From: Bradyrhizobium sp. CCBAU 53338
GTDB lineage: Bacteria > Pseudomonadota > Alphaproteobacteria > Rhizobiales > Xanthobacteraceae
DNA: 64,000 nucleotides
NCBI RefSeq assembly: GCF_015291665.1
Contig: NZ_CP030048.1
Span: 3,844,001 to 3,908,000 of the forward strand
Direction of reading: 5' to 3'
Shown: positions 55,917-64,000 of the stretch, one piece after another
Layout: every line of letters starts with the position of its first letter
Position numbering within the stretch: the first letter of the stretch is position 1
Translations under genes and position numbers: made by a program
The notes under the pieces: model-generated
What the model saw: the letters and a program-made list of their open reading frames with translations, nothing else
What the model was told of the DNA's origin: nothing
Database searches by the model: none

Positions 55917-56414
55917 ATGCGATGTCTGATCGTCCTGCTCACGATGCTCACGGCCGCGGCGCGCGCCGACGACGCCAAGCCGTTCAATCCCGCCGACTAT
56001 CCGCCCGCCGTGCAGAAGGCGGTGCATTACGCCAAGGAGGAATGCGACAGCCAGGGCGGCGGCGCCGTGACGTTTGCACCTGATACGGTGCGCAAAGTCG
56101 ACCTGACCGGCGATGGCCGCGACGATTACATCGTCGATTTCCGCGACACCAAATGCGGCGAACGCGAGAGCACCTATTGCGGAACCGGTGGCTGCCTGCT
56201 GGACATCCTGGTGACGCGGCCCGATGGCGCCGTACTTGCCGTGTTCGACGGCTATGTCCGTAGCTACAGCATCGCGCCGCCGCCGATGAAGCGCGGTGCT
56301 GCGCGCACCATCCGCTTCGACCTGCACGGCAGCTATTGCGGCGGTTTTGGTTCGCAGGCCTGTGTCAAGGAGAAGGCGATCACGGCGACGCCGTTCGAGT
56401 TCAAAAAGCCCTAG
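55917..56414 (+). CDS. Secreted hypothetical protein
   Basis: 165 residues from ATG 55917; a further in-frame ATG 20 codons upstream (55857) would give an Arg-rich extension. Short signal (MRCLIVLLTMLTAAARA), then a domain with VDLTGDGRDDYIVDFRDTKC, an FG-GAP/VCBS-like Ca-binding pattern, and six Cys. Function unknown. Divergent from the lipoprotein gene. Confidence 0.68.
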   Translation: MRCLIVLLTMLTAAARADDAKPFNPADYPPAVQKAVHYAKEECDSQGGGAVTFAPDTVRKVDLTGDGRDDYIVDFRDTKCGERESTYCGTGGCLLDILVTRPDGAVLAVFDGYVRSYSIAPPPMKRGAARTIRFDLHGSYCGGFGSQACVKEKAITATPFEFKKP

Positions 56415-56537
56415 GGGTTTTGGAATCCTTGGGGCTGGTGCGCGGCCGGCGGCCTTGCTACGCCGCAGGCGATGGCGATAAATGGGCTTCAATGAGCGGA
56501 CGGCTTGCGTGCCGTTCGCCGCCCAAGAGGAAGCCCG

Positions 56538-58145
56538 ATGCAGCCGCTCCGCATGTCCCGCCGTGTCATGAATCTCGCTCATATGCTGACGCAGAATGCG
56601 CGGCGGCATGGCTCGCGGCCCGGTTTCGTCTGGGGAGACAAAACCTGGACCTGGCGCGAGATCGATGCGCAGGTCTCGGCTCTCGCGGCGGCGCTCGCCG
56701 CACGCGGCATCGACAAGGGCGACCGCATCCTCGTTCATTCCAAGAATGGCGACGAGATGTTCTTTTCGATGTTCGCGGCTTTCCGGCTCGGCGCGGTCTG
56801 GGTGCCCACCAATTTCCGCCTGATGGCCGACGAGGTCGCCTATCTCGCACAGGCCTCGGGCGCGAAGGCGTTTCTCTGTCATGTCGATTTCCCCGAACAC
56901 GCCGCGGCTGTGAAAGGCGGCGCGCTGGAATTCACCTGGAGCATCGAAGGCAAGGCATCTTTCGGCGAACGCTCGGTGGCCGATGCGATCGCATCGAAGG
57001 CGGGAGTTGCGGTCGAGAACGTCGCGGTCGAGCATGACGACCCCTGCTGGTTCTTTTTCACGTCCGGCACCACCGGCCGCTCCAAGGCCGCGGTGCTGAC
57101 CCACGGCCAGATGGGCTTTGTCGTCACCAACCATCTCGCCGATCTCACCCCCGGCGTCACCGAGGCCGATGCCTCGCTGGTGGTGGCTCCGCTGTCGCAT
57201 GGCGCCGGCGTGCATCAACTGGTGCAGACCGCGCGCGGCGTCTGCACGGTGCTGCTGTCGACCGAAAAATTCGACATCGACGAGGCATTCCGCCTGATCG
57301 AAAGGCATCTTGTCGCCAACCTCTTCACGGTGCCGACCATCCTGAAGATGATGGTCGAGCATCCCGCCGCAGACAAATACGATCATTCCTCGCTGCGCCA
57401 CGTCATCTATGCCGGCGCGCCAATGTATCGCGAGGATCAGAAGGCCGCGCTGAAGAAACTCGGCAAGGTCATCGTGCAGTATTTCGGCCTCGGCGAGGTT
57501 ACCGGCAACATCACGGTGCTGCCGGCGGCGCTGCACGACCCCGAGGACGGTCCGCATGCGAAGATCGGCACCTGCGGCTTCGAGCGCACCGGCATGCAGG
57601 TCTCGATCCAGGACGACGAGGGCCGCGAGGTCCAGGCGAACCAGAGCGGCGAGATCTGCGTGATCGGGCCCGCGGTGCTCGCGGGCTATTACGACAATCC
57701 TGAAGCCAATGCGAAGGCCTTTCGCAATGGCTGGTTCCGCACCGGCGATCTCGGCCACATGGACGAGGAGGGGTTCGTCTACATCACCGGTCGCGCCTCC
57801 GATATGTACATCTCCGGCGGCTCCAACATCTATCCGCGCGAGATCGAGGAGAAGATCCTGACGCATCCCGCGGTCGGCGAGGTCGCGGTGCTCGGCGTGC
57901 CCGACGCGACCTGGGGCGAGGTCGGCGTCGCCGTCTGCGTTCCGCGCGAGGGTGCGAAGGCTGTGAGCGAATCCGAGATGGCGGCGTTCCTCTCGCCGAA
58001 GGTCCCTCGCTACAAGATGCCGAAGCGGTTCTTCTTCTGGGAGGCACTGCCGAAATCCGGCTACGGCAAGGTGCCGAAGCGCATGGTGCGCGACGAGCTC
58101 GAGGCGCGCGGGCTGCTCGATCTCGACAAGACCAAGGCGGGCTGA
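56538..58145 (+). CDS. Acyl-CoA synthetase (AMP-forming)
   Basis: 535 residues from ATG 56538 (AGAGGA upstream). ANL-superfamily enzyme: FTSGTTGRSKAAVLTH (P-loop-like), QYFGLGEVTGN, WFRTGDLGHMDEEGF, YISGGSNIYPREIEE and the C-terminal catalytic lysine in LPKSGYGKVPKRM. It activates a carboxylic acid to its CoA ester; chain type cannot be read. It lies 9 nt before the PCC/DUF296 gene, so the two are probably one operon. Confidence 0.92.
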   Translation: MQPLRMSRRVMNLAHMLTQNARRHGSRPGFVWGDKTWTWREIDAQVSALAAALAARGIDKGDRILVHSKNGDEMFFSMFAAFRLGAVWVPTNFRLMADEVAYLAQASGAKAFLCHVDFPEHAAAVKGGALEFTWSIEGKASFGERSVADAIASKAGVAVENVAVEHDDPCWFFFTSGTTGRSKAAVLTHGQMGFVVTNHLADLTPGVTEADASLVVAPLSHGAGVHQLVQTARGVCTVLLSTEKFDIDEAFRLIERHLVANLFTVPTILKMMVEHPAADKYDHSSLRHVIYAGAPMYREDQKAALKKLGKVIVQYFGLGEVTGNITVLPAALHDPEDGPHAKIGTCGFERTGMQVSIQDDEGREVQANQSGEICVIGPAVLAGYYDNPEANAKAFRNGWFRTGDLGHMDEEGFVYITGRASDMYISGGSNIYPREIEEKILTHPAVGEVAVLGVPDATWGEVGVAVCVPREGAKAVSESEMAAFLSPKVPRYKMPKRFFFWEALPKSGYGKVPKRMVRDELEARGLLDLDKTKAG

Positions 58146-58154
58146 GCGCGGGGC

Positions 58155-59015
58155 ATGCGGAGCATCAAGCAGCCGGGCGCGCCGGTTACTGAACGTATCC
58201 AATGGGTGGAGGCAAGGGGGCGCGGCTTCTCGTTCACACTTCAAGCCGGCCTGCCGCTGCTCGAGGCCGCGCGCCGCGGTTTTGCGGCTGAGGGCTTTGC
58301 CGGCGGCGTGCTGAATTTCACCGCGGGCGCGCTCGGACCGTTCGGCTACGTGATGCCGGCGCTGTCGAAGACCGGCGAAAACGCGGCGTTCTATAGCGAC
58401 ACCTATCGGCCCGCGGGAGTGAGCCACACCAGACTCGGCAGCATGACGCTCGGCGTTCGCGACGGTGCGCCGTTCTTTCATTGCCATGGGCTGTGGACCG
58501 AGGCCGACGGTAAGGTGAGCGGCGGCCACATGCTCCCGGACGAGACTGTCGTCGCCGAGCCGTTCGAGGTCCAGGCGTTCGGCGTCGACGGCGCGATGTT
58601 CGCCGCCGAGCCAGACCCCGAGACCAATTTCAAGCTGTTCGGGCCGGTCGTTTCCGCGAACTCGGGCGCGCGCACGACCAGCCGTGCCTTCGCGCTGCGG
58701 CTGCGCCCGAACCAGGATTTTGCCGGTTGCCTCGAGGCGTTCTGCCACGCCCACCGAATTGCGCGCGCAAAAATCCACGGCGGCGTCGGCTCGACCGTCG
58801 GCGCGCGCTTCACCCATGGCGGCGTGACCGAGCCGTTCGCCACGGAGCTGGCGATCACTGCCGGGACGGTTGCGCCTGGTGCTCCCGGGGTGCTGGAAGC
58901 CGCGCTCGACGTCGCCCTTATCGACTACACTGGCGGCATCGCCGAGGGACGCCTCGTCCGCGGCGACAATCCCGTGCTGATGACGATGGAGCTGGTGCTG
59001 GAGGCGCTGGATTAG
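58155..59015 (+). CDS. PCC/DUF296 domain protein
   Basis: 286 residues with two copies of the PCC (formerly DUF296) fold: first around GAPFFHCHGLWTEADGKVSG, second around IHGGVGSTVGARFTHG. Plant relatives are AT-hook proteins; the bacterial function is unknown. The first copy has the conserved HCHG metal-like motif. Co-transcription with the acyl-CoA synthetase suggests a linked role in acid metabolism. Confidence 0.82.
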   Translation: MRSIKQPGAPVTERIQWVEARGRGFSFTLQAGLPLLEAARRGFAAEGFAGGVLNFTAGALGPFGYVMPALSKTGENAAFYSDTYRPAGVSHTRLGSMTLGVRDGAPFFHCHGLWTEADGKVSGGHMLPDETVVAEPFEVQAFGVDGAMFAAEPDPETNFKLFGPVVSANSGARTTSRAFALRLRPNQDFAGCLEAFCHAHRIARAKIHGGVGSTVGARFTHGGVTEPFATELAITAGTVAPGAPGVLEAALDVALIDYTGGIAEGRLVRGDNPVLMTMELVLEALD

Positions 59016-59123
59016 CGCACGCCTGAGGCTTGTGCCGGTCCGTCCATACCACTTGCCTGCCAGCAGCGTTCCCGTTATGTTCCGATCGGCGTCGAGCGGA
59101 GCAAACCGGGCGGGGAGGCGGCA

Positions 59124-59891
59124 ATGGGCCGAAGAGGCAATCGCACGATCAACCTGCCTGCGCCATATCTGAAGCGGGTCTGGCTCGATCCGTCGCAGGT
59201 TCGCGATCGCGATGCTTATCCGTTTTGCTTGCCCATCTTTCCGGATGATTTCGAGTTCAACTTCGAGGCCGCGATCACAATCATCGTCGGCGAAAACGGC
59301 ACCGGCAAGTCGACGATCTTGGAGGGTATCGCCGCTCTCGCCGGCTATGACGATGCCGGTGGCGGGAAGGGCTACATGCCCGTCGATCACTCCGAAGCGC
59401 GCGAAAAGATGGGCGGCCAACTTTCCAAAGCGCTGCGCGCGAGCTGGCTGCCGAAGATCACCAACGGCTGGTTCTTTCGCGCTGAGAGTTTTTTCTCGGT
59501 CGCGCGATATCTGGACAAGGCCGCGCGTGATACTGGTCAGGTCGGTCCCGATTTCCTGTCGCACTCGCACGGCGAAGGCTTTCTGCGCTTTTTCGAGGAG
59601 CGCTGCCAGCGGCAAGGCATCTTCATTTTCGACGAGCCTGAATCGGCGCTGTCGCCGGCGCGGCAGATCGAATTCCTCAAGCTGCTGCGGCGTATGGACG
59701 AGTCCCGCATTTGCCAGGTCATCATGGCGACCCATGCACCTCTCCTGATGGCCTATCCCCATGCGCAGCTGCTTCGGTTGGGGAAATACGGCCTCGAGCC
59801 TGTTACCGTGGAGCAGACCGATCACTACCGGGTCATGCGCGAATTCTGCGACGACCCACGCGGGTTCGTCGAGGCGACGCTGGCGGAATAG
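59124..59891 (+). CDS. AAA/ABC-type ATPase (SMC-like)
   Basis: 255 residues. Walker A IIVGENGTGKST (about 53-64), an ABC-signature-like SHSHGEGFLRFF where LSGG is replaced, Walker B GIFIFDEPESALSPARQ and an H-loop ATHAPLLM. It is a small SMC/RecF-class ATPase without a coiled coil. No nuclease or partner gene lies beside it, so a defence role is not supported. A family relation to lone ABC ATPases in Rhizobiales is likely. Confidence 0.85.
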   Translation: MGRRGNRTINLPAPYLKRVWLDPSQVRDRDAYPFCLPIFPDDFEFNFEAAITIIVGENGTGKSTILEGIAALAGYDDAGGGKGYMPVDHSEAREKMGGQLSKALRASWLPKITNGWFFRAESFFSVARYLDKAARDTGQVGPDFLSHSHGEGFLRFFEERCQRQGIFIFDEPESALSPARQIEFLKLLRRMDESRICQVIMATHAPLLMAYPHAQLLRLGKYGLEPVTVEQTDHYRVMREFCDDPRGFVEATLAE

Positions 59892-59911
59892 GCGCGGGGC
59901 GCTGCTTCCGT

Positions 59912-60000
59912 CGTCATTGCGAGGAGCACTTGCAACGAAGCAATCCAGAATCTTTCCGCGGGGGCACTCTGGATTGCTTCGCGGCGCTCGCAATGGCGGT
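59912..60000. repeat. Palindromic intergenic repeat
   Basis: Nested inverted repeat: ATTGCGAG (59917-59924) / CTCGCAAT (59988-59995), and GAAGCAATCCAGA (59938-59950) / TCTGGATTGCTTC (59969-59981). It is the GCAATCCAGA/TCTGGATTGC type widespread between genes in Bradyrhizobium, from memory. Confidence 0.75.
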
Positions 60001-60663
60001 CTCGGCGCAAGGTTCGACTTCAAATTGGCCCTTGAAATCGCAGACACAGTTTCACGCTCTCGCGGCACGTCATGCCCGAGCTCTGCTGGAATCACCGCCC
60101 TCGAAGGTGCCGAGGGCGCAGGGAAGGCCGGGTGCCGGCTGGCACCCGCGGTCCACTGTGCGATATCTGCGCTACAAGAGGCTGCACAGCGGCATACAGG
60201 TGAAGCCAAACAACCGGCCTTCCCTGCGCAGTGGGTTGACGGCTTATGTCGTGATCTCCCCGGGGAGCGATGCACTATTGCCCCCGTCGCCCTGCAGATG
60301 GCTGATGTGCGCGTCCGGTCGGACATCGCACGTCACCACAGGGCTTGGCGCACAGGCTCCGGGCGCCAGGACCACACGATTTTGCCGTACGCGGATCACA
60401 CCGGTCGTGTGCGCGAGGTCTTGCTCACGGTTGCCCGCCCTGCAAACCCTTTGCGCCGATGTGACCCACGTCCACCACGTCCCCTCCCGCGTGTCGTGAC
60501 GATCGCGATAGCGCCCCTCGGCCGGGTTGGGATGGGCGAATGATGTTGTATTTCCGAATTTTAGTAAAGCGAATTATTTCGATCAAGACGTGTTGACCTC
60601 GATCTCGCGTGTTTTGCCCGTCAGGCAACACGAGGTGTGGTGGGCACGTCGAGATGACGGGGC
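60001..60663. repeat. Densely structured non-coding element, probable dispersed repeat
   Basis: About 660 bp with no credible gene but many perfect stems. A 16-bp inverted repeat GCGCAGGGAAGGCCGG at 60116-60131 pairs with 60214-60229 and encloses hairpins GTGCC/GGCAC (60132-60145) and CTGTGC/GCACAG (60156-60161, 60184-60189). Others: GCCCTCG/CGAGGGC (60097-60117), CTCCCC/GGGGAG (60256-60267), GTCCG/CGGAC (60313-60324), CTTGGCGC/GCGCCAGG (60344-60370), CACACGA/TCGTGTG (60373-60421), TTGCC/GGCAA near 60615. Two plus frames stay open across part of it but have no ribosome site. Similar sequence recurs in Bradyrhizobium genomes as I recall. Confidence 0.55.
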
Positions 60664-61584
60664 TCATTTTGCGCGGGCAAACGCTTCCAGCTTCACGAAG
60701 AAATCCCTCAGGATCGGATTGCGGTCCACATAGGTCACGTAGCGGATCGGATGGCGCCTTCGGTCAACGCTCCACGTCATCTGCTCCGTGAGGACAGGAG
60801 CCGGGACGATCACGCTCGGCGCCCATGCTGGGTTCAGCAGCCAGCCCACCGGCGCCATGTCCCAGATTTCCTTGGCCCAGCCCATGTGATCGGACGAATA
60901 CTCCTTGAAGCGCATGGCGAGAAACGCGCCGATGCTGCCATGCGGTTCGACGTAGCGCTCGATCTCCGGCACCGTCGAATGAAGGCGCGAGGTGACACCC
61001 CGGCACGGCACCAGAACGAGCGGCACACCACTGTCGAGCAGCACCTGGGCGCCACCGACGTCCTGCTTGAGGTTGAACTCGATCGTATCTGGCCATTCCA
61101 GGGCGTGGCCGCCAAGCCAGACCACCACGATGCGGTCGATGATGTCAGGCGCCCTGAGCAGCGCCGAGGCGACGTTGCTGATGGCGCCGATTGCGATGAC
61201 GTAGAGCGGATTGTCAGGCGAGCCCGCGCGGGCCCGGGCAACGAGGTCGTCCACGGCGGGGGCTGGCCGCGCCGCCTTGCCGGGCCCGACATAATCGGTG
61301 ACGCCGCGATGAACCAGGCCACCAGGCGCGACGTTCAGGCGCTCCAGCAGGCGCAGGATCTCCTGATAGCTCAGCTCCATGCCGTGGCCGGGATTTTCTG
61401 CACGCGCGTTGAAGAACGGCGCGGCGTAGATCGCCTCGACGTCGAATCGTTCCGGCGACAGCAGCATCTGCACCAGCGCAAACTGGTCGTCGATCTCGTT
61501 GTAGGTGTCGGTGTCGAGCACGACGCGCAACCGGCCGGCCGGCGGGGTGAGCAGTTTGAGGCGGGCTGCATCCGTGAGTGTCAT
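60664..61584 (-). CDS. Nucleoside hydrolase
   Basis: 306 residues from ATG 61584 (AAGGAGACGG upstream). The N-terminal calcium-site motif VLDTDTYNEIDDQFAL (Asp24, Asp26, Asp32, Asp33) is the hallmark of inosine/uridine-preferring nucleoside hydrolases. It splits ribonucleosides into base and ribose for salvage. Last gene of a minus-strand set with the HAD and DinB genes. Confidence 0.9.
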   Translation of the reverse strand: MTLTDAARLKLLTPPAGRLRVVLDTDTYNEIDDQFALVQMLLSPERFDVEAIYAAPFFNARAENPGHGMELSYQEILRLLERLNVAPGGLVHRGVTDYVGPGKAARPAPAVDDLVARARAGSPDNPLYVIAIGAISNVASALLRAPDIIDRIVVVWLGGHALEWPDTIEFNLKQDVGGAQVLLDSGVPLVLVPCRGVTSRLHSTVPEIERYVEPHGSIGAFLAMRFKEYSSDHMGWAKEIWDMAPVGWLLNPAWAPSVIVPAPVLTEQMTWSVDRRRHPIRYVTYVDRNPILRDFFVKLEAFARAK

Positions 61585-61616
61585 CACCGTCTCCTTGAGC
61601 CGCAGGCGATTGCGTT

Positions 61617-62258
61617 TCAAATTGTTGCCGGCATCCGGCCGACCGCATCCGCGATCTCATCCATCTGCGCGAACACGTAATCTGGCGCAAGAGCTCTCAA
61701 CGCGGCCGGCGCGGCATAGCCCCAGCTGACGGCGCCGCAGGCAATCCCAACCGCACGCGCCGCCTCGATGTCGCGGACCTCGTCACCGATCGAAACGACA
61801 TTGTCCGGGGTAACGCCGGCGCGCCGGATCACGCGGCGGAATTTCGCGGGCTTGCCGAACACCGAAGCCGCGCAGTCGAAATGCTGGAAGAGCGCGGCCG
61901 ATGCGCCGAGCTTCTGCCGCGCATTGACCTCGCTGTCCGAGGTCACCAGCGCGAGCTGCACGCCAGTCTCCGCCAGCGTCCGCAGCATCGCCTCGGCCCC
62001 TGCAAACAGCGAAATCTCGCTAGCGGCTTCTCCCTTCAGCCGCCGCGCATAGCGCGCGATCGCCGGCAGCTTCCACAAGGGCACCTCGAGCTGCTTGAGT
62101 ATCTCGCGCGTCGAAGCATGCCGCAGTCCCTCGATATCCTCATCCCGCACGCGTCGAAAGCCGAAGCGGTCGGCGACGTCGTTGATGGTGCGCAGGAACC
62201 ACGGGAAGCTGTCGACGAGGGTGCCGTCGAGATCGAAGATGGCGAGGGAGAAGGGCAT
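61617..62258 (-). CDS. HAD-family hydrolase
   Basis: 213 residues. Nucleophile Asp9 and acid Asp11 in FDLDGTLVDS, motif II LVTSDSE, Lys in GKPAKFRR and SIGDEVRDIEAA. A phosphoglycolate-phosphatase-like subgroup with alpha-helical cap. Substrate unknown. It lies 32 nt before the nucleoside hydrolase gene. Confidence 0.9.
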   Translation of the reverse strand: MPFSLAIFDLDGTLVDSFPWFLRTINDVADRFGFRRVRDEDIEGLRHASTREILKQLEVPLWKLPAIARYARRLKGEAASEISLFAGAEAMLRTLAETGVQLALVTSDSEVNARQKLGASAALFQHFDCAASVFGKPAKFRRVIRRAGVTPDNVVSIGDEVRDIEAARAVGIACGAVSWGYAAPAALRALAPDYVFAQMDEIADAVGRMPATI

Positions 62259-62276
62259 GGAGGAGAAATTACACCG

Positions 62277-62840
62277 CTAGGATTTCCATACGATCTCCTC
62301 GGTCCAACCGAGATCGGCAAACTCGGCCGCCCGAAGCGGGGCTTCTCCTTCCGCGAAGAATTCATCGAGCTGCGGCGGGGCAACAGCTGTTTCGGACATC
62401 ATCGCGTGCGCCTGTCCGCGATGATGAATCTGATGCTGGAAGAGATGCATGAGCAGCCGGTCGCGACGCTCGGTCTGGACCCGGGTGTCGCGGTTGATCC
62501 GGACCGAGTCGTCAAGACGTTCAGGCGTCAGCGCATCGCAGATAGCGAGCAGGCGCTTGTCCATGGCAGCTTGGGCAGGCTTCAATTCGGAGAGCGAACC
62601 GTGCGGCACTTCGTTTTGCCAGGCGCGTGGTCCGAGCCAGCCACCCTCAAGGGCATCGACGTAAAAGAGGTCGATGACATAGATGTGGTTCGGCGTGCGC
62701 TGCAGGCTCGGGAAGAACCCGGTTCGCCGGGCTTCGAACTCGGCCTGGCTGAGGCCGGCGCACGCTGTGAGCAGGCGATGGTTCGCCCAGGCATTGTTGC
62801 GAGCGAAGGCGCGATAGGTTTGCACAAGTCCAGCAGGCAT
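62277..62840 (-). CDS. DinB-family protein
   Basis: 187 residues from ATG 62840. Four-helix bundle of the DinB/YfiT type, with the putative metal His in THIYVID-like NHIYVIDLFYVD and HQIHHRGQAHAMM. The family includes thiol-dependent enzymes with divalent metal. Function unknown. It lies 18 nt upstream of the HAD gene on the same strand. Confidence 0.88.
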   Translation of the reverse strand: MPAGLVQTYRAFARNNAWANHRLLTACAGLSQAEFEARRTGFFPSLQRTPNHIYVIDLFYVDALEGGWLGPRAWQNEVPHGSLSELKPAQAAMDKRLLAICDALTPERLDDSVRINRDTRVQTERRDRLLMHLFQHQIHHRGQAHAMMSETAVAPPQLDEFFAEGEAPLRAAEFADLGWTEEIVWKS

Positions 62841-62908
62841 GTCGGCACCGGTCTCACGAGAAGAGCGCAGGCGGACTACGCTTCGCTGATCCACCCTACG
62901 GTTTCGAT

Positions 62909-64000
62909 CTACTCCGCCGCCTCGCTCGTGCTCCGTCGTTTCGGCTTCCTTGCCTTCTTCAGCACCGGCTCCAGGAACTTGCCCGTGTAGCTCCGCTGTG
63001 CTTTCACGATGTCCTCGGGTGGACCCCAGGCGACGATCTCGCCGCCGCCGTCGCCGCCCTCGGGGCCGAGGTCGATGACCCAGTCCGCGGTCTTGATGAC
63101 TTCGAGATTGTGCTCGATGACGACGACCGTGTTGCCCTGCGCGACCAGCTCGTGCAGCACCTCCAGCAGCTTCTTGACGTCGTGGAAGTGCAGGCCGGTC
63201 GTGGGCTCATCCAGGATGTAGAGGGTGCGGCCGGTGGCGCGCTTGGACAGCTCCTTTGCCAGCTTGACGCGCTGGGCTTCGCCGCCTGAGAGCGTGGTCG
63301 CCTGCTGGCCGACATGGATGTAGTCGAGGCCGACGCGGTGCAGCGTCTGGAATGTCTCGCGCACGCGCGGCACCGCCTTGAAGAACTCGGCGGCTTCCTC
63401 GACGGTCATGTCGAGCACGTCGGCGATGCTCTTGCCCTTGAACAGGACTTCCAGCGTCTCGCGGTTGTAGCGCTTGCCCTTGCAGACGTCGCAGGTGACG
63501 TAGACGTCGGGCAAAAAGTGCATCTCGATCTTGATGACGCCGTCGCCCTGGCACGCCTCGCAACGGCCGCCCTTGACGTTGAAGGAGAAGCGCCCGGGCT
63601 CGTAGCCGCGCGCCTTGGCTTCGGGCAGGCCCGCGAACCACTCGCGGATCGGTGTGAAGGCGCCGGTATAGGTCGCCGGATTCGAGCGCGGAGTGCGGCC
63701 GATCGGCGACTGGTCGATGTCGATGATCTTGTCGATGTGCTCGAGACCCTCGATGCGGTCGTGCGGCGCGGCGCCTTCGCTGGCGCCGTTGAGCTTGCGC
63801 GCGATGGCGCGGTAGAGCGTGTCGATCAGCAGCGTCGACTTGCCGCCGCCGGAGACGCCGGTGACGGCGGTGAACAGGCCGAGCGGAATCTCGGCCGTGA
63901 CGTTCTTGAGGTTATTGCCGCGCGCGTTCACCACCTTGATGGTGCGGCGATGGTTCGGCGGACGCCGCTCCGGCACCTCGACTTCGAGCTCGCCGGTGAG
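62909..64000 (-). CDS. uvrA: UvrABC system protein A, C-terminal part (truncated by window edge)
   Basis: The last 363 residues of UvrA; the frame runs off the window at 64000. Seen: second Walker [12 protein letters not shown], zinc module CEACQGDG and [11 protein letters not shown] signature [16 protein letters not shown], Walker [13 protein letters not shown] and the stabilising [13 protein letters not shown]. UvrA finds bulky DNA lesions with UvrB in nucleotide excision repair. The tail is Lys/Arg-rich. Confidence 0.96.
   Translation of the reverse strand, partial: LTGELEVEVPERRPPNHRRTIKVVNARGNNLKNVTAEIPLGLFTAVTGVSGGGKSTLLIDTLYRAIARKLNGASEGAAPHDRIEGLEHIDKIIDIDQSPIGRTPRSNPATYTGAFTPIREWFAGLPEAKARGYEPGRFSFNVKGGRCEACQGDGVIKIEMHFLPDVYVTCDVCKGKRYNRETLEVLFKGKSIADVLDMTVEEAAEFFKAVPRVRETFQTLHRVGLDYIHVGQQATTLSGGEAQRVKLAKELSKRATGRTLYILDEPTTGLHFHDVKKLLEVLHELVAQGNTVVVIEHNLEVIKTADWVIDLGPEGGDGGGEIVAWGPPEDIVKAQRSYTGKFLEPVLKKARKPKRRSTSEAAE

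Noticed and set aside
59124-59891. Defence-system ATPase
   Set aside because: The ATPase is lone, without nuclease, reverse transcriptase or other partner, and lies beside ordinary metabolic genes.
55872-60326. A 1484-codon open frame on the minus strand
   Set aside because: It runs opposite to the acyl-CoA synthetase, PCC and ATPase genes, all of which have clear domains. Long antisense frames are common in GC-rich DNA with strong third-position bias, and the translation shows no recognisable domain.
59711-60543. Two overlapping plus-strand frames of about 260 codons
   Set aside because: Both begin inside the ATPase gene, have no ribosome site and cross a palindromic repeat and many hairpins. 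Read as coding they show no domain or protein-like composition.

Overview
The window looks like chromosomal DNA of a Bradyrhizobium-type alphaproteobacterium (family Nitrobacteraceae). It is GC-rich. The central gene order argS, SPOR protein, nagZ (remnant), scpA, scpB, tatABC, serS, surE, pcm, LysM/M23 protein, ATPase, yajC, secD, secF is the housekeeping order I know from that group, and several intergenic palindromes are of the type scattered through those genomes. This assignment rests on remembered gene order and protein families, not on a database search.

Layout. 1-5194: an aromatic-type catabolic cluster: divergent GntR regulator, extradiol (VOC) dioxygenase, FAD hydroxylase, MFS transporter and FAH-family hydrolase. 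5273-8365: small hypothetical genes, then cobalt/nickel genes: cbtB-cbtA on the plus strand facing rcnR-rcnA on the minus strand, with a G-tract palindrome at the rcnR promoter. 8502-12596: a secreted protein, ilvD overlapping an exoR-like Sel1 gene, and xthA. 12597-13977: a low-GC stretch with a DUF4304 gene. 13978-16308: a hybrid sensor kinase. 16354-21304: a disturbed zone with an IS481-family element inserted in a palindromic repeat, a secreted protein, a frameshifted ankyrin gene and an IS1182-family element.

21384-41660 is the housekeeping core: erpA, dgt, argS, SPOR protein, an internally deleted nagZ, scpAB, tatABC, serS, surE, a single-domain response regulator, pcm, a NlpD/EnvC-like protein with degenerate active site, a DUF815 ATPase, and yajC-secD-secF followed by two genes of the NDUFAF3 and NDUFAF6 families. 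41706-49826: threonine ammonia-lyase, a CadC-like regulator, a cupin, a class V PLP enzyme, a CAP-domain protein, a kinase fused to an acyl-CoA-synthetase C-terminal subdomain, trmFO and a DUF1127 protein. 49827-59891: small secreted, membrane and stress-type proteins, a lytic transglycosylase, an acyl-CoA synthetase, a PCC/DUF296 protein and a lone ATPase. 59892-60663 is non-coding and densely structured. 60664-64000: nucleoside hydrolase, HAD phosphatase, DinB protein and the 3-prime part of uvrA.

No tRNA, rRNA, CRISPR array or prophage was seen. The observations most worth a second look are the nagZ remnant that keeps its stop/start overlap with scpA, the kinase/AMP-binding C-terminal fusion, and the structured non-coding element at about 60000-60660, which carries a perfect 16-bp long-range inverted repeat.
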